A DNA stretch of 64,000 nucleotides from Streptomyces sp. BK340 (GCF_007827595.1 NZ_VISR01000027.1:62001-126000), one strand, 5' to 3'. Numbered from the stretch's first letter, positions 41,355-49,842 are shown. A program made the numbers and translations. Notes: generated by a model not told the origin, from the sequence alone.

Positions 41355-41823
41355 GATCCAGACCCTGCCCGCCCGCCGGGGCGGGCAGCAAGTTGATTAC
41401 CACCATGCAAACGAGGCCGTTCAGCCCCGCAACCAACCCAAACCGGGGAGAAAAAGTGACTCACGCACCCGCAGGCCACGAGACCTCGGCGAACCTATCC
41501 GGTCACGGCACCCGGCCCGCCCCGCCGCCGACCCTCGGCTTGCGCGGTTCACACGAGCCGATCATGACGCCCATCCCCCGCAACCGCCCGCTGGGTCCTG
41601 CTCAGCCACTCCGGCTTCGACGAGGCCCGGAAACTCGCGGCGGCCTGTCCACGGTACGAACCGCTCATTACGCGGGTGTCTCTGCACCGGATCACCAGGG
41701 GTTAAGCGCACCGCACAGGGCCCGGGGGCGGATGTGAGCACAGGCTCCCGCCGCCGGGCCGCAGATGGACGCCGGCACGAACCATCCGGCCCGTTCGAAC
41801 GTATCCGTCATAGGGGAAAGGGG
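41355..41823. other. gene-poor region with possible decayed small ORFs
   Basis: No confident gene in 469 bases. A frame from GTG at 41456, with GGGGAG upstream, runs to 41737 (93 residues) but resembles nothing. In another frame, WVLLSHSGFDEARKLAAACP followed by RYEPLITRVSLHRITRG (about 41590-41703) has coding-like base use, suggesting a frameshifted remnant. This is weak evidence. Confidence 0.3.
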
Positions 41824-42270
41824 ATGAGCCACATGACGATCTCGACACATACACCCCGTACGGCACCCCGCACGGCACTCCGTGCGACTGCGGGAGCCTT
41901 CTGCGCCGCTCTCCTCCTGGCCGCCTGTTCGAGCGGAGGCGGCGGTCGGGCGAGCGGTCCGGCCGGTTCCGGCACGCCCCGGGCGGGCTCGGGGACCCGG
42001 GTGACGGTCATCGAGACCGAGTACACGCTGAAGCTGCCCCGGACGTCGTTCACACCGGGCACCTACACCTTCGTCTCCGACAACGCCGGCAAGATCACCC
42101 ACGCCCTGTCCGTCGACGGCCCCGGCGTGCGGGACGCCCGGACCAAGGACATACCGGCAGGCCACAGTGCGACCGTGACGGTGACCCTCGCGAAGGGCAC
42201 GTACGACGTGTACTGCCCCGTCGACAGTCACCGGCAGATGGGAATGAACCAGCACATCAGGGTCGGCTGA
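41824..42270 (+). CDS. cupredoxin-like lipoprotein
   Basis: A 148-residue lipoprotein with lipobox LLLAAC (about residues 31-36) and a Gly/Ser spacer. It has a plastocyanin-like domain: VTVIETEYTLKLPRTSFTPG, then ITHALSVDG (first His ligand) and VYCPVDSHRQMGMNQHIRV supplying Cys, His and Met in the order expected of a type 1 copper site. It probably binds copper or transfers electrons outside the membrane. Starts at 41824 or 41833 are both ATG; AGGGGAAAGGGG precedes them. Confidence 0.85.
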   Translation: MSHMTISTHTPRTAPRTALRATAGAFCAALLLAACSSGGGGRASGPAGSGTPRAGSGTRVTVIETEYTLKLPRTSFTPGTYTFVSDNAGKITHALSVDGPGVRDARTKDIPAGHSATVTVTLAKGTYDVYCPVDSHRQMGMNQHIRVG

Positions 42271-42301
42271 GACGTTCGCGTTCCCGCTCACCCCTCACGC
42301 G

Positions 42302-42637
42302 TCATTCAGGGGCGAAGGAGAAGCTCCGCCACAGGCCGGAGGCCGGGACCACCTGGTCCGACGACTGCATGTCCACGTAGATCCTCGATCCGCCCGGCGG
42401 CACGGTGCAGTCGGGTGTCGTGTACAGGAGCATGCTGCTCAGCGTGTAGTTCTTGATGTTGGTCACGCCCTCGCGGAAACGGTGGCACCCGCGGATCGGC
42501 GGGTTCGTGAAGGTCTCCACATATCGGGCACCGGTGTGCGCCACGACCGTGCCGGACGCCTGGTCCTGGCAAGCGGTCAGCGCGATGCCGAGCGATGCGA
42601 CAGCGGTGAGTGCGGCCAGCGACCGTGAAGCACGCAT
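42302..42637 (-). CDS. small lipoprotein of unknown function
   Basis: A 111-residue protein with signal MRASRSLAALTAVASLGIAL and lipobox LTAC (about residue 23). The mature part has three cysteines (GCHRFREGV and TTPDCTVPPGG) and ends in VVPASGLWRSFSFAPE. No family was recognised; the size suggests an envelope-associated protein. ATG at 42635-42637 follows AGGAGG. It is convergent with the cupredoxin gene. Confidence 0.78.
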   Translation of the reverse strand: MRASRSLAALTAVASLGIALTACQDQASGTVVAHTGARYVETFTNPPIRGCHRFREGVTNIKNYTLSSMLLYTTPDCTVPPGGSRIYVDMQSSDQVVPASGLWRSFSFAPE

Positions 42638-42885
42638 GGAGCCTCCTGTACCGGGGAGCCGTCGGGACGTCGTTCCCCGGGCACCACTATCCGTCGGTAC
42701 TCCGATCGGCGCCCCCGGCACGTATGGCCGCTGCTGCATTCGGGTGAATTTCGCGACGGAAGCGACGGAACCTGCGGCCCGACGGACGGCACCCGGACAT
42801 CTCACCCGGCGTGCAGGGCACGGCTGCGGCCCCTTCACTGAGGTGAGAGGAACAGACAGCTTTCGGGAGTCCGTGGAGGCGCGGT

Positions 42886-43395
42886 ATGGCAGTGCGAAAG
42901 AAGTGGACGAGGGGCACGGCGGGCGCGGCGCTGGCCCTGGCCGTCGGGGTCGCGGCGGCCGGATGTTCCGGCAGCAACAGCTCCGGAAACACGTCGGGCG
43001 TCGCCAGCAAGGCGGCATCGGCGGCCTCCTCCGCCGCCGCCTCCCTCGCCTCCCAGGGCGGCGAGGCGCTGGCCTCGGCCTCGGCACAGGCCAGGAACAA
43101 GCTCGACTCGGTGAAGAACGGGGTGAAGGCCAAGGACGACGTGACGCTCGGCGTCCCCGCCCCCGACAGCGCGGGCAAGGCCACGGTCAAGGTGACCGCC
43201 AAGAACACCGCCGACTCCGCCAAGTCCTTCGCCGTCCAGGTCAACTTCACGGACAAGAGCGGCAACCTGCTGGACGTGACCGTGGCGACGGTCAAGGACG
43301 TGGGCGCGGGTGCCTCCGGCGAGGCCACGGCCACCAGCAACCGCAAGCTGACCGGCGAGGTGCACGCGGTGGTCGGCTCGGCGCTGCGCTACTGA
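42886..43395 (+). CDS. lipoprotein with FxLYD-like domain
   Basis: A 169-residue lipoprotein: lipobox VAAAGC (about residues 23-28), a Ser/Ala-rich stalk (SKAASAASSAAASLASQGGE) and a beta-rich domain from DDVTLGVPAPDSAGKATVKV to VVGSALRY resembling the FxLYD extracytoplasmic fold. Function unknown. ATG at 42886 follows GGAGG. Its last seven bases overlap the convergent response-regulator gene. Confidence 0.78.
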   Translation: MAVRKKWTRGTAGAALALAVGVAAAGCSGSNSSGNTSGVASKAASAASSAAASLASQGGEALASASAQARNKLDSVKNGVKAKDDVTLGVPAPDSAGKATVKVTAKNTADSAKSFAVQVNFTDKSGNLLDVTVATVKDVGAGASGEATATSNRKLTGEVHAVVGSALRY

Positions 43396-44063
43396 CCGCC
43401 GTCGCCCGGCAGGGCGAGCCCGCGGTCGTACGCGAAGATCACCGCCTGCACACGGTCCCGCGCGCCGATCTTGGCCAGGACCCGGCCCACGTGGGTCTTG
43501 ACCGTGGACTCGGACAGGACGAAGCGGGCGGCGATCTCGCCGTTGGTCCAGCCCCTGCCGATGGCGACGAGGATCTCGCGTTCTCGCTCGGTGAGGGAGT
43601 TCAGACGCGTGTCCTCGGCCGGATCACCGGCGGGCCGCGGCAGGAGCCGGGCGAACTCGTCCAGCAGGCGCCGGGTGAGCGCGGGCGCGATCACGGCGTC
43701 CCCGACGGCGACCGCGCGGATGCCGGCCAGGAGTTCCTCGGGGCGCGCGTCCTTGAGGAGGAAGCCGCTGGCTCCGGCGCGCAGGGCCGCGTGGACGTAC
43801 TCGTCCAGGTCGAAGGTGGTCAGGACGAGGACCCGGGAGCGGCCGCCGGACCCGGCGATACGGCGGGTGGCCTCGATGCCGTCCATGCCGGGCATCCGTA
43901 CGTCCATCAGCACGACGTCCGGGCGCAGTTCGGCGGCCATGCGGACGGCCTCGGCGCCGTGCGCGGACTCGCCGACCACCTCGGTCCCGGGGACGGACTC
44001 CAGCAGCAGGCGGAAGCCGTAGCGCTGGAGCGGCTGGTCGTCGACGATCAGTACGGTCGTCAC
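43389..44063 (-). CDS. NarL/LuxR-type response regulator
   Basis: A 224-residue response regulator: receiver TTVLIVDDQPLQRYGFRLLL with the phospho-Asp in PDVVLMDVRMPGMDGIEA (Asp about 54) and conserved Lys in GASGFLLKDA. The LuxR helix-turn-helix is LTEREREILVAIGRGWTNGE and LSESTVKTHVGRVLAKIGAR. GTG at 44061-44063 overlaps the histidine kinase stop. With the kinase and the downstream-oriented ABC-2 exporter genes it forms a four-gene block. Confidence 0.93.
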   Translation of the reverse strand: MTTVLIVDDQPLQRYGFRLLLESVPGTEVVGESAHGAEAVRMAAELRPDVVLMDVRMPGMDGIEATRRIAGSGGRSRVLVLTTFDLDEYVHAALRAGASGFLLKDARPEELLAGIRAVAVGDAVIAPALTRRLLDEFARLLPRPAGDPAEDTRLNSLTEREREILVAIGRGWTNGEIAARFVLSESTVKTHVGRVLAKIGARDRVQAVIFAYDRGLALPGDGGQ

Positions 44064-45424
44064 GCGGCACCGCCCGCCGAGGCCAGGTCCAGGCAGACGG
44101 CCACCCGCCAGCCGCCGCCCGCCGGGCCCGCGCTGACCGTTCCGCCGTAGAGTGCCGCTCGTTCCCGCATACCCACCAGGCCGTGCCCTTCCTCGTTCGG
44201 CGGTCCGGGCCGGACGGCCGGGCCGGTGTCCTGGACCCGGATGGTCAGCCGGGTGTCCTCGACGGCGATCGACAGACGGGCCCGGGTGCCGGCTCCCGCG
44301 TGCTTGAGGGTGTTCGTCAGGGCTTCCTGGGCGATCCGGTAGGCCGTCAGCTGCACTCCGTCGTCCAGGGCGTCGACGTCTCCGGCGGACCGGTAGACGA
44401 TGTCCAGACCCGCTGCGCGCACGCCCTCGCACAGTGCCCCGATGTCCGCGATGCCGGGCTGCGGGCTGAGTTCGGGCGCACCCGGCGGGCCGTCGGCCGC
44501 CTCGCGCAGGACGCCGAGGACACGCCGGAGTTCGCCGAGCGCCTGGCGGCCGGTGTCGCCGATGAGGTGCAGGGCCTCCTTGCCGCGTTCGGGAGCGGTG
44601 TCGGTGGCGTAGGCGCCGGCGTCGGCCAGCGTGATGATGACGGACAGGTTGTGTCCGACGATGTCGTGCATCTCGCGGGCCACCCGGGCCCGTTCGGTGG
44701 CGGCGGCCAGCCTGCTGCGCTGGTCGCGCTCGATCTCCAGCCGGGCCGCCCGGTCCCGCAGTCCTGCGAGCTGGGCCCGGCGGATGCGCACCACCAGGCC
44801 GAGCGCCAGGGCCGCGGTCGCCGTGCTCAGCAGGAAGAACAGTGCGTCCCAGACGGACACGGCCGGTGAGACGCGCACCGCGACCAGCGCCATCCCGGCC
44901 GCGCCGGCCCCGCAGGCCCAGGGCAGCTGCCGCAGCCGCCCGTGCAGGGCCAGGCTGTACAGCGCTATGAAGAGGGCCACGTCCGCGCGCAGCGCCACAT
45001 CGAGGGACCACTGCAGGACGAAGACGGCCCAGACGGCACCGAAGGCGGCCAGGGGTCGGCGCCTTCGCCACAGCAGCGGCAGCAGCAGACCCGCCTGCAG
45101 GGCGGACATGGCCGCCACGGACGGCCGGGTGAAGGCGAGCCGCGCGTGGCGCGGTCCGTCGCCGTCCCCGGCGCCCGCGTGCAGCAGGTCGGGCAGGCAG
45201 AACATCAGGAGGACCAGCAGCACCACCGTGGTGTCCAGCACCCACGGCCGGGCCCGGTCGGCCTGCCGGAGCCGTTGGCCCGCCCGGCCGAGCCGGGCGA
45301 CCAGCGGCCCCATCCCACTGATGTCGTAGGCGGTCACGGCGGTCACCCGCCCATGGTGCACACGGCCGTCCGCCGTCGTGCCGTTCCCCCCGCCCTCGGA
45401 CATCACCGTGTCCATCGCGTCCAT
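44060..45424 (-). CDS. NarL-type sensor histidine kinase
   Basis: A 454-residue membrane kinase of the DesK/NarL class: four or more N-terminal membrane helices (PWVLDTTVVLLVLLMFCLPD to VWDALFFLLSTATAALALGL), HisKA_3 with phospho-His in REMHDIVGHNLSVIITLADA, and HATPase with QEALTNTLKHAGAGTRARLS and GHGLVGMRERAALYGG. There is no periplasmic sensor domain, so the signal is probably perceived in the membrane. It starts two bases after the ABC-2 permease stop, hinting that it monitors the exporter's substrate. Confidence 0.92.
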   Translation of the reverse strand: MDAMDTVMSEGGGNGTTADGRVHHGRVTAVTAYDISGMGPLVARLGRAGQRLRQADRARPWVLDTTVVLLVLLMFCLPDLLHAGAGDGDGPRHARLAFTRPSVAAMSALQAGLLLPLLWRRRRPLAAFGAVWAVFVLQWSLDVALRADVALFIALYSLALHGRLRQLPWACGAGAAGMALVAVRVSPAVSVWDALFFLLSTATAALALGLVVRIRRAQLAGLRDRAARLEIERDQRSRLAAATERARVAREMHDIVGHNLSVIITLADAGAYATDTAPERGKEALHLIGDTGRQALGELRRVLGVLREAADGPPGAPELSPQPGIADIGALCEGVRAAGLDIVYRSAGDVDALDDGVQLTAYRIAQEALTNTLKHAGAGTRARLSIAVEDTRLTIRVQDTGPAVRPGPPNEEGHGLVGMRERAALYGGTVSAGPAGGGWRVAVCLDLASAGGAA

Positions 45425-45426
45425 GC

Positions 45427-46266
45427 TCAGGCGTCGCTGCGCACCAGCCGGTACGCCGCCCCCGCCAGCGCGAGTGCCGTCCAGCCGAGGAGGACCAGCA
45501 GTCCGGGCAGGGGCGACAGGATGGTGGAGTCCTGGGTCACGGCGAACATCGCCTGGCCCGCGTGGCTCGGCAGGTAGGGGCTGATGTCGTCCTGCCAGGA
45601 GCTGGGCAGGAGGGAGGTCAGTCCGGGGATGAGCATGAGGGTGCCGACCAGCACCGAGATGCCGCCGGCCACCGACCGCAGCAGCGCGCCCAGGGCGATA
45701 CCGACGACGCCGACCAGGCCGAGGTAGAGGCCGGCGCCCAGCAGGCTGCGGACGACCCCCGCGTGGGTCAGGTCCATCGCGGCGGGCGTGCCGGAGACGA
45801 TGCCGCTGCCGAGCAGGAAGGCGACGAACGCGCCGGCGGTGCCGACCACCAGCGCGACCAGCCCGAACACGGCCGCCTTGGACCACAGGACGGGCAGCCG
45901 GCGCGGTACGGCCGCCAGGGTCGAGCGGATCAGGCCGGTGGAGTACTCCCCCGCCATGACCAGCACGCCGAGGACGCCGAGGGCCAGCTGGGCGAAGTTG
46001 GTGCCGAAGAGGGACAGGCTCACGGCCGTCGCGCGGGCGAAGTCCGGGGCCATGCGGGGGGTGCCGACCATCGACCGGTAGCGGGCCGCGGCGATGAGTC
46101 CGAAGACGACGAGGAACAGCAGGCCGAGGGCCAGGGTGATCCAGGTCGAGCGCAGCGACCAGAGTTTGGCCCACTCGGAGGACAGCACGCGCCGTCCGGT
46201 CACGCGGTAGGCGGGGCGGGCGGAAGCGGTGCGGGGTTCCTCGGCGGTGGCGGTGAGGGTGGTCAT
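45427..46266 (-). CDS. ABC-2-type exporter permease
   Basis: A 279-residue membrane protein with about six helices: STWITLALGLLFLVVFGLIA, FAQLALGVLGVLVMAGEYST (the ABC-2 conserved EYSTG motif), AVFGLVALVVGTAGAFVAFL, and GISVLVGTLMLIPGLTSLLP. It makes the pore of an exporter with the adjacent ATPase. ATG at 46264-46266 overlaps the ATPase stop (ATGA). Confidence 0.92.
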   Translation of the reverse strand: MTTLTATAEEPRTASARPAYRVTGRRVLSSEWAKLWSLRSTWITLALGLLFLVVFGLIAAARYRSMVGTPRMAPDFARATAVSLSLFGTNFAQLALGVLGVLVMAGEYSTGLIRSTLAAVPRRLPVLWSKAAVFGLVALVVGTAGAFVAFLLGSGIVSGTPAAMDLTHAGVVRSLLGAGLYLGLVGVVGIALGALLRSVAGGISVLVGTLMLIPGLTSLLPSSWQDDISPYLPSHAGQAMFAVTQDSTILSPLPGLLVLLGWTALALAGAAYRLVRSDA

Positions 46267-47210
46267 GCCGTCCTCCCGGCGGTCTCGGGGCTCTCGTTGC
46301 CGGTCGTGGAGCCGTGGTACTCCACGGCGTCCCGGGTCAGGTCCATGAACGCCTCCTCCAGGGAGACGGTCCGTGAGGTCAGTTCGAACAGCGGGATGCC
46401 GTGTGCGGCGGCCTTCAGCCCGACCTCACGGGCGGTCAGACCGGTGACCTGCAGTTCCTCGGAGCCGACGCGGCCGGTGATGTCGACGCCGGGCCCGGCC
46501 AGCACGTCCCGCAGCCGTGCCGGGTCCTCGGTCGCGACCCGCACCGTGTCGCCGCCCGCCTCGCGGACCAGGTCGCTCACGGTGGTGTCGGCCAGCAGCC
46601 GGCCCCGGCCCACGACGATCAGATGGTCCGCCACCAGTGCCACCTCACTCATCAGGTGGGAGGAGACGAACACGGTCCGGCCCTCGGCCGCGAGCGAGGT
46701 CAGCAGGGTGCGGATCCAGCGCACGCCCTCCGGGTCGAGGCCGTTGACCGGCTCGTCCAGCATCACCGTCTGCGGATCGCCGAGCAGCGCCGCCGCGATG
46801 CCGAGCCGCTGGCCCATGCCGAGAGAGAAGGCACCGGCCCGCTTGCGGGCCACGCTGCCGAGCCCGGCCAGCTCGATGACCTCGTCGACCCGGCGGCGCG
46901 GGATGCCGTGGGTCAGGGCGAGTGCTCTGAGGTGCTGGTGGGCCGTGCGGCCCGGGTGGACGGACTTCGCCTCCAGGAGCGCCCCGACCTCCTGCAGCGG
47001 TGCCCGGTGGTGGGCGTAGTGGTGGCCGTTCACGGTGACGGTGCCGCTCGTCGGGGCGTCGAGCCCGACGATCATCCGCATGGTGGTGGACTTCCCCGCG
47101 CCGTTGGGCCCCAGGAAGCCGGTCACGGTGCCCGGCTTCACGACGAAGTCCAGCCCGTCGACGGCCGTCTTCCCTCCGTACCGCTTGGTCAGTTGCCGTG
47201 CGTCGATCAT
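46263..47210 (-). CDS. ABC transporter ATPase (exporter)
   Basis: A 315-residue ATPase: Walker A GFLGPNGAGKSTTMRMIVGL (about residues 32-51), signature FSLGMGQRLGIAAALLGD, Walker B QTVMLDEPVNGLDPEGVRWI and switch His VFVSSHLMSEV. The C-terminal 80 residues (after LADTTVSDLVREAGGD) are the extension typical of antibiotic/peptide exporters. Its partners are the ABC-2 permease and, just beyond, the NarL-type two-component system. ATG at 47208-47210 follows GGGAGAG. Confidence 0.94.
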   Translation of the reverse strand: MIDARQLTKRYGGKTAVDGLDFVVKPGTVTGFLGPNGAGKSTTMRMIVGLDAPTSGTVTVNGHHYAHHRAPLQEVGALLEAKSVHPGRTAHQHLRALALTHGIPRRRVDEVIELAGLGSVARKRAGAFSLGMGQRLGIAAALLGDPQTVMLDEPVNGLDPEGVRWIRTLLTSLAAEGRTVFVSSHLMSEVALVADHLIVVGRGRLLADTTVSDLVREAGGDTVRVATEDPARLRDVLAGPGVDITGRVGSEELQVTGLTAREVGLKAAAHGIPLFELTSRTVSLEEAFMDLTRDAVEYHGSTTGNESPETAGRTA

Positions 47211-47365
47211 GCGCGTCGCTCTCCCTCGGCCTCGGGCGCCCGTCGCGTCCGGCGCCTCACCCGCAACGCTAAAGTCCGAATCGCCCGATTCCGTGGTACC
47301 GGGGGCTGAACGGGGCCCGGCCGGGTGGTACCGCGGTACTACGGCCCCGCGACACCGCCGGCCGC

Positions 47366-48148
47366 TCAGTCCAGCTGCAGCCGCTCCGTCAGTCCCGCCT
47401 CGGCGAACGCGGCCACCACGTCCTGCCTGGTCTCGGTGAAGTGGGCCCAGCTGTCGCAGTGGGCCGGGACCACGCGGCGGGCGTCGAGGAGGCGGGCGGC
47501 GGTCGCGGTTCCGGCGCCGTCGAGGACGAGGAGGGCGTCGTCGAGGACGGGCAGGCGGGGCGCGCCGGCGAAGAGGACGGCGGTGTCGACGGGGGCGTAC
47601 CTGTCCGCGATCTCCTGGACGAGTTCGAGCGAGGCGTTGTCGCCGCTGACGTAGACGGTGGGCAGGTCGGCGGAGGTCAGGACGAAGCCGGTGACCTCGC
47701 CCACGATCGGCTCGGAGCCCTTGGGGCCGTGCAGGCCGGGTGCGGCGGTGACGGTGACGGTGCCGCCGTCGGGGCGGGGCAGTTCGACGGACTCCCAGGG
47801 GGCGAGGGCGCGGGCGGTGCCGCCGAGGCGGCCGGCGGCGCTCGGTGTGGTGAGGGTGCGGGGCACCTCGGCGAGCAGGGCGCGGCCCGAGTGGTCGAGG
47901 TTGTCGGCGTGCTGGTCGTGGGAGAGCAGGACGACGTCCACGGGGCCGAGTTCGGCCGGGGTGAGGCGGGGCGGCGCGGTCTTGGTCAGGACCCGGCCGC
48001 TGGGCGAGGGGTAGTCGCCGGGGGCGTCGAAGGTGGGGTCGGTAAGAAGGCGGAGGCCGCCGTACTCGATGAGGACGGTCGGACCGCCGAGGACGCGGAC
48101 GGGCACCTGCTCGCTCGTGGGGTCGGAGTTCGGACCGGCTGCAGTCAT
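47366..48148 (-). CDS. metallo-beta-lactamase-fold hydrolase
   Basis: A 260-residue protein with the metal motif VVLLSHDQHADNLDHSG (about residues 73-89), further His in VVPAHCDSWAHF and Asp in VYVSGDNASLELV. This is the UlaG/lactonase-like subclass of the MBL fold. Substrate unknown. It is divergent from a CGNR-zinc-finger regulator, with a palindromic operator between them. ATG at 48146-48148 follows GAGGTG. Confidence 0.88.
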   Translation of the reverse strand: MTAAGPNSDPTSEQVPVRVLGGPTVLIEYGGLRLLTDPTFDAPGDYPSPSGRVLTKTAPPRLTPAELGPVDVVLLSHDQHADNLDHSGRALLAEVPRTLTTPSAAGRLGGTARALAPWESVELPRPDGGTVTVTAAPGLHGPKGSEPIVGEVTGFVLTSADLPTVYVSGDNASLELVQEIADRYAPVDTAVLFAGAPRLPVLDDALLVLDGAGTATAARLLDARRVVPAHCDSWAHFTETRQDVVAAFAEAGLTERLQLD

Positions 48149-48187
48149 GGGGGCACCTCGCGGAGGGTCGTCTCAGGGACACCTGTC

Positions 48188-48242
48188 TCACGGATAGAGA
48201 GTTTCTATCCGTGATGAACGCTAGCCGCCTCTCACGGATGGA
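48188..48242. promoter_or_regulatory. operator between MBL-fold and CGNR-regulator genes
   Basis: TCACGGATAGA-GAGTT-TCTATCCGTGA (48188-48214) is a perfect 11-base palindrome, and a third half-site TCACGGATGGA follows at 48232-48242. It sits 40 bases from the MBL start and overlaps the upstream region of the regulator, so the regulator probably controls both directions. Confidence 0.72.
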
Positions 48243-48264
48243 CGCAAGCCGTACCATGAGACTC

Positions 48265-48867
48265 ATGAAGGGGACCGTGACCGACGAGCCGACCGTGCAC
48301 CCCGCGCCGGGCGCGGAGCAGTACGCCGCCCTCGACCTCGCCAACAGTGCCGTCACCCAGCCCGGCGGCCAGTTCACCGACCTGCTCGAAACGCCCGCCG
48401 CGGCCGAACGCTGGCTCGTGGAGCACGGCCTGGCCCCGGCCGGCGCGCAGCTCCAGGAGACCTGCGCGGCCCGGCTGCGCTCCCTGCGCGAACAGATCCG
48501 CGCCCTGCTCGCCTCCCGGGTCGACGGGCACGCCGCCCCCGCCGACGCACTGGACGCGCTCAACGACGCGCTCACCCGCGCCCCCGCGGCCGCCCTGCTG
48601 CACTGGCACCCCGAGCGCGGCCTGTACCGGGCGGCCTCGCACCCCACGACCCAGATCGTCGAGCACGCCCTGGCGACCCTCGCCTCCGACGCCGCCGAAC
48701 TGCTCACCGGCCCCGACGCCGGCCGTCTCACCGCCTGCGGCTCCAGCCCGTGCAACCGCTACCTCCTCCGGCACGGCCGCCGCCACTGGTGCTCCACCCG
48801 CTGCGGCGACCGCGCCCGCGCGGCCCGCGCCTACGCCCGCCGCACCGCGCCCGCACAGCCGGACTGA
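48265..48867 (+). CDS. CGNR zinc-finger transcriptional regulator
   Basis: A 200-residue ABATE/CGNR-type protein: N-terminal ALDLANSAVTQPGGQFTDLL and ETPAAAERWLVEHGLAP, helical middle, and the C-terminal zinc finger CGSSPCNRYLLR, then HRRHWCSTRCGDRARAARAY-like helix (HWCSTRCGDRARAARAYARR), the DNA-binding part. ATG at 48265 is weakly supported; a GTG at 48277 follows AAGGGG. It is divergent from the MBL-fold gene, with its probable operator between. Confidence 0.86.
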   Translation: MKGTVTDEPTVHPAPGAEQYAALDLANSAVTQPGGQFTDLLETPAAAERWLVEHGLAPAGAQLQETCAARLRSLREQIRALLASRVDGHAAPADALDALNDALTRAPAAALLHWHPERGLYRAASHPTTQIVEHALATLASDAAELLTGPDAGRLTACGSSPCNRYLLRHGRRHWCSTRCGDRARAARAYARRTAPAQPD

Positions 48868-48956
48868 ACCGACCGGGGCGGACCGGCGCACGGCCGGACC
48901 GGACCGACCGGCGCATCCCGACGCCCGCGCGCGGCGCCCGCCGGGCGCGGCCCGGC

Positions 48957-49400
48957 CGCGAACCGGTCGTGGGCGTACTTCACGCGGGCGGTGACGACCG
49001 GTGCGTCCCGCGCCGTCATCTCCGCGCACGCGGCGTCGTCACTCGTGCGGGCCACCAGCGGGACGCCCGGGGCCGCCGCGGTGGCGTTCGCGAGGCCGCC
49101 CTGCCGACGGGACGGCCGTCCGGCCGGACGGCCTCGTTCTCATGACCCATGAAGCCGTGGCCGAGCACGCCGAGGGCACCGGCCCTGGAGTGGTATCCGC
49201 CACAGAGCACGGCGTCGTACCCGGGGCCGAGCCCCTCCGGCACGGGCATCCGCTCGGGCGAGGATGTCCGTGGCGTCCGCCGCCAGCGTGCCGCGCACCG
49301 CGGCGTTCCCGTCCTTCGGCCATCATGGAGCGGTCCGGCTCGTGGTCCTGGCCGGGCCGGAGGTCGTCGGAGCCGAGCAGGCGACACCCGCCATGTCCAC
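48957..49400 (-). pseudogene. decayed DppA-like (M55) D-aminopeptidase
   Basis: No single frame is open, but pieces in different frames follow the M55 D-aminopeptidase order: VDMAGVA (about 49390-49406), SDDLRPGQDHEPDRSMM (about 49325-49380), DGNAAVRGTLAADATDILA (about 49260-49318), GLGPGYDAVLCGGYHSRAG with LGVLGHGFMGHE (49141-49240), then GVPLVARTSDDAACAEM and VKYAHDRFAA (48957-49075). The family equivalents are the metal-binding start, the MTEDVNAA helix, the active-site YHARAG loop and the VSGDDAVCAEA motif. At least three frameshifts are needed, so the gene is inactive. Confidence 0.7.
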
Positions 49401-49435
49401 GCCCAGGTGGGTCCGCACGCCTGCGACCCCGACCG

Positions 49436-49454
49436 ACCCTACGTAATGTAGGTT
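49436..49454. promoter_or_regulatory. ACCCTAC-N5-GTAGGTT operator copy 1
   Basis: ACCCTAC (49436-49442), GTAAT, GTAGGTT (49448-49454): a near-perfect inverted repeat 43 bases before the small membrane protein start. The same motif appears upstream of the MprF-like gene. Confidence 0.6.
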
Positions 49455-49497
49455 CCCAACCGCCAGCGGTCACACATCCGTTCACCGGGGGAGCACC

Positions 49498-49779
49498 ATG
49501 CAGGACACGGAAGCGAAACCGAGCCCGGCGGAGGAGGTCTGTGTACGCGCTCTCGCCCCGACGCTGACCCTGCTGATCGTCAGCCTTCTCGTCGCCGCCG
49601 TCGGCGTGTACGAGCTGTGCGGCTTCGGGCTGCACAGCCTCGACCGGCGCCCGCACCTGTTCAGCGACGGCCTGGCGACCGGCGGGGTGATCGTCGCCGC
49701 CGTGGCGGCCGGGGCGGCGGCGGGCAATCTGGCGTGGACCCTTGCGGCGGCCCGGCGGGGCGGCCAAGGTCCGGGATGA
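49498..49779 (+). CDS. small two-helix membrane protein
   Basis: A 93-residue protein with two membrane segments, LAPTLTLLIVSLLVAAVGVY and GVIVAAVAAGAAAGNLAWTL, joined by GLHSLDRRPHLFSDGLAT. Family not recognised. ATG at 49498 follows GGGGGAG. An operator motif upstream is shared with the MprF-like gene 100 bases downstream, so the two are likely co-regulated although separately promoted. Confidence 0.72.
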   Translation: MQDTEAKPSPAEEVCVRALAPTLTLLIVSLLVAAVGVYELCGFGLHSLDRRPHLFSDGLATGGVIVAAVAAGAAAGNLAWTLAAARRGGQGPG

Positions 49780-49796
49780 GATCCTGTGAAGCAGGC

Positions 49797-49842
49797 ATGT
49801 GTACACCTGTACACATGCGCGCTACCCTACGATCTGTAGGGT
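49797..49842. promoter_or_regulatory. two operators upstream of the MprF-like gene
   Basis: ATGTGTACA-CC-TGTACACAT (49797-49816) is a perfect nine-base palindrome. It is followed by ACCCTAC-GATCT-GTAGGGT (49824-49842), a second perfect inverted repeat matching the motif at 49436-49454. Two regulators, or one regulator plus a core promoter, may meet here. Confidence 0.65.

Noticed and set aside
49039..49806. Long minus-strand frame of 255 codons spanning the small membrane protein gene
   Set aside because: It is a mixture of pseudogene remnants and antisense sequence; no continuous domain.
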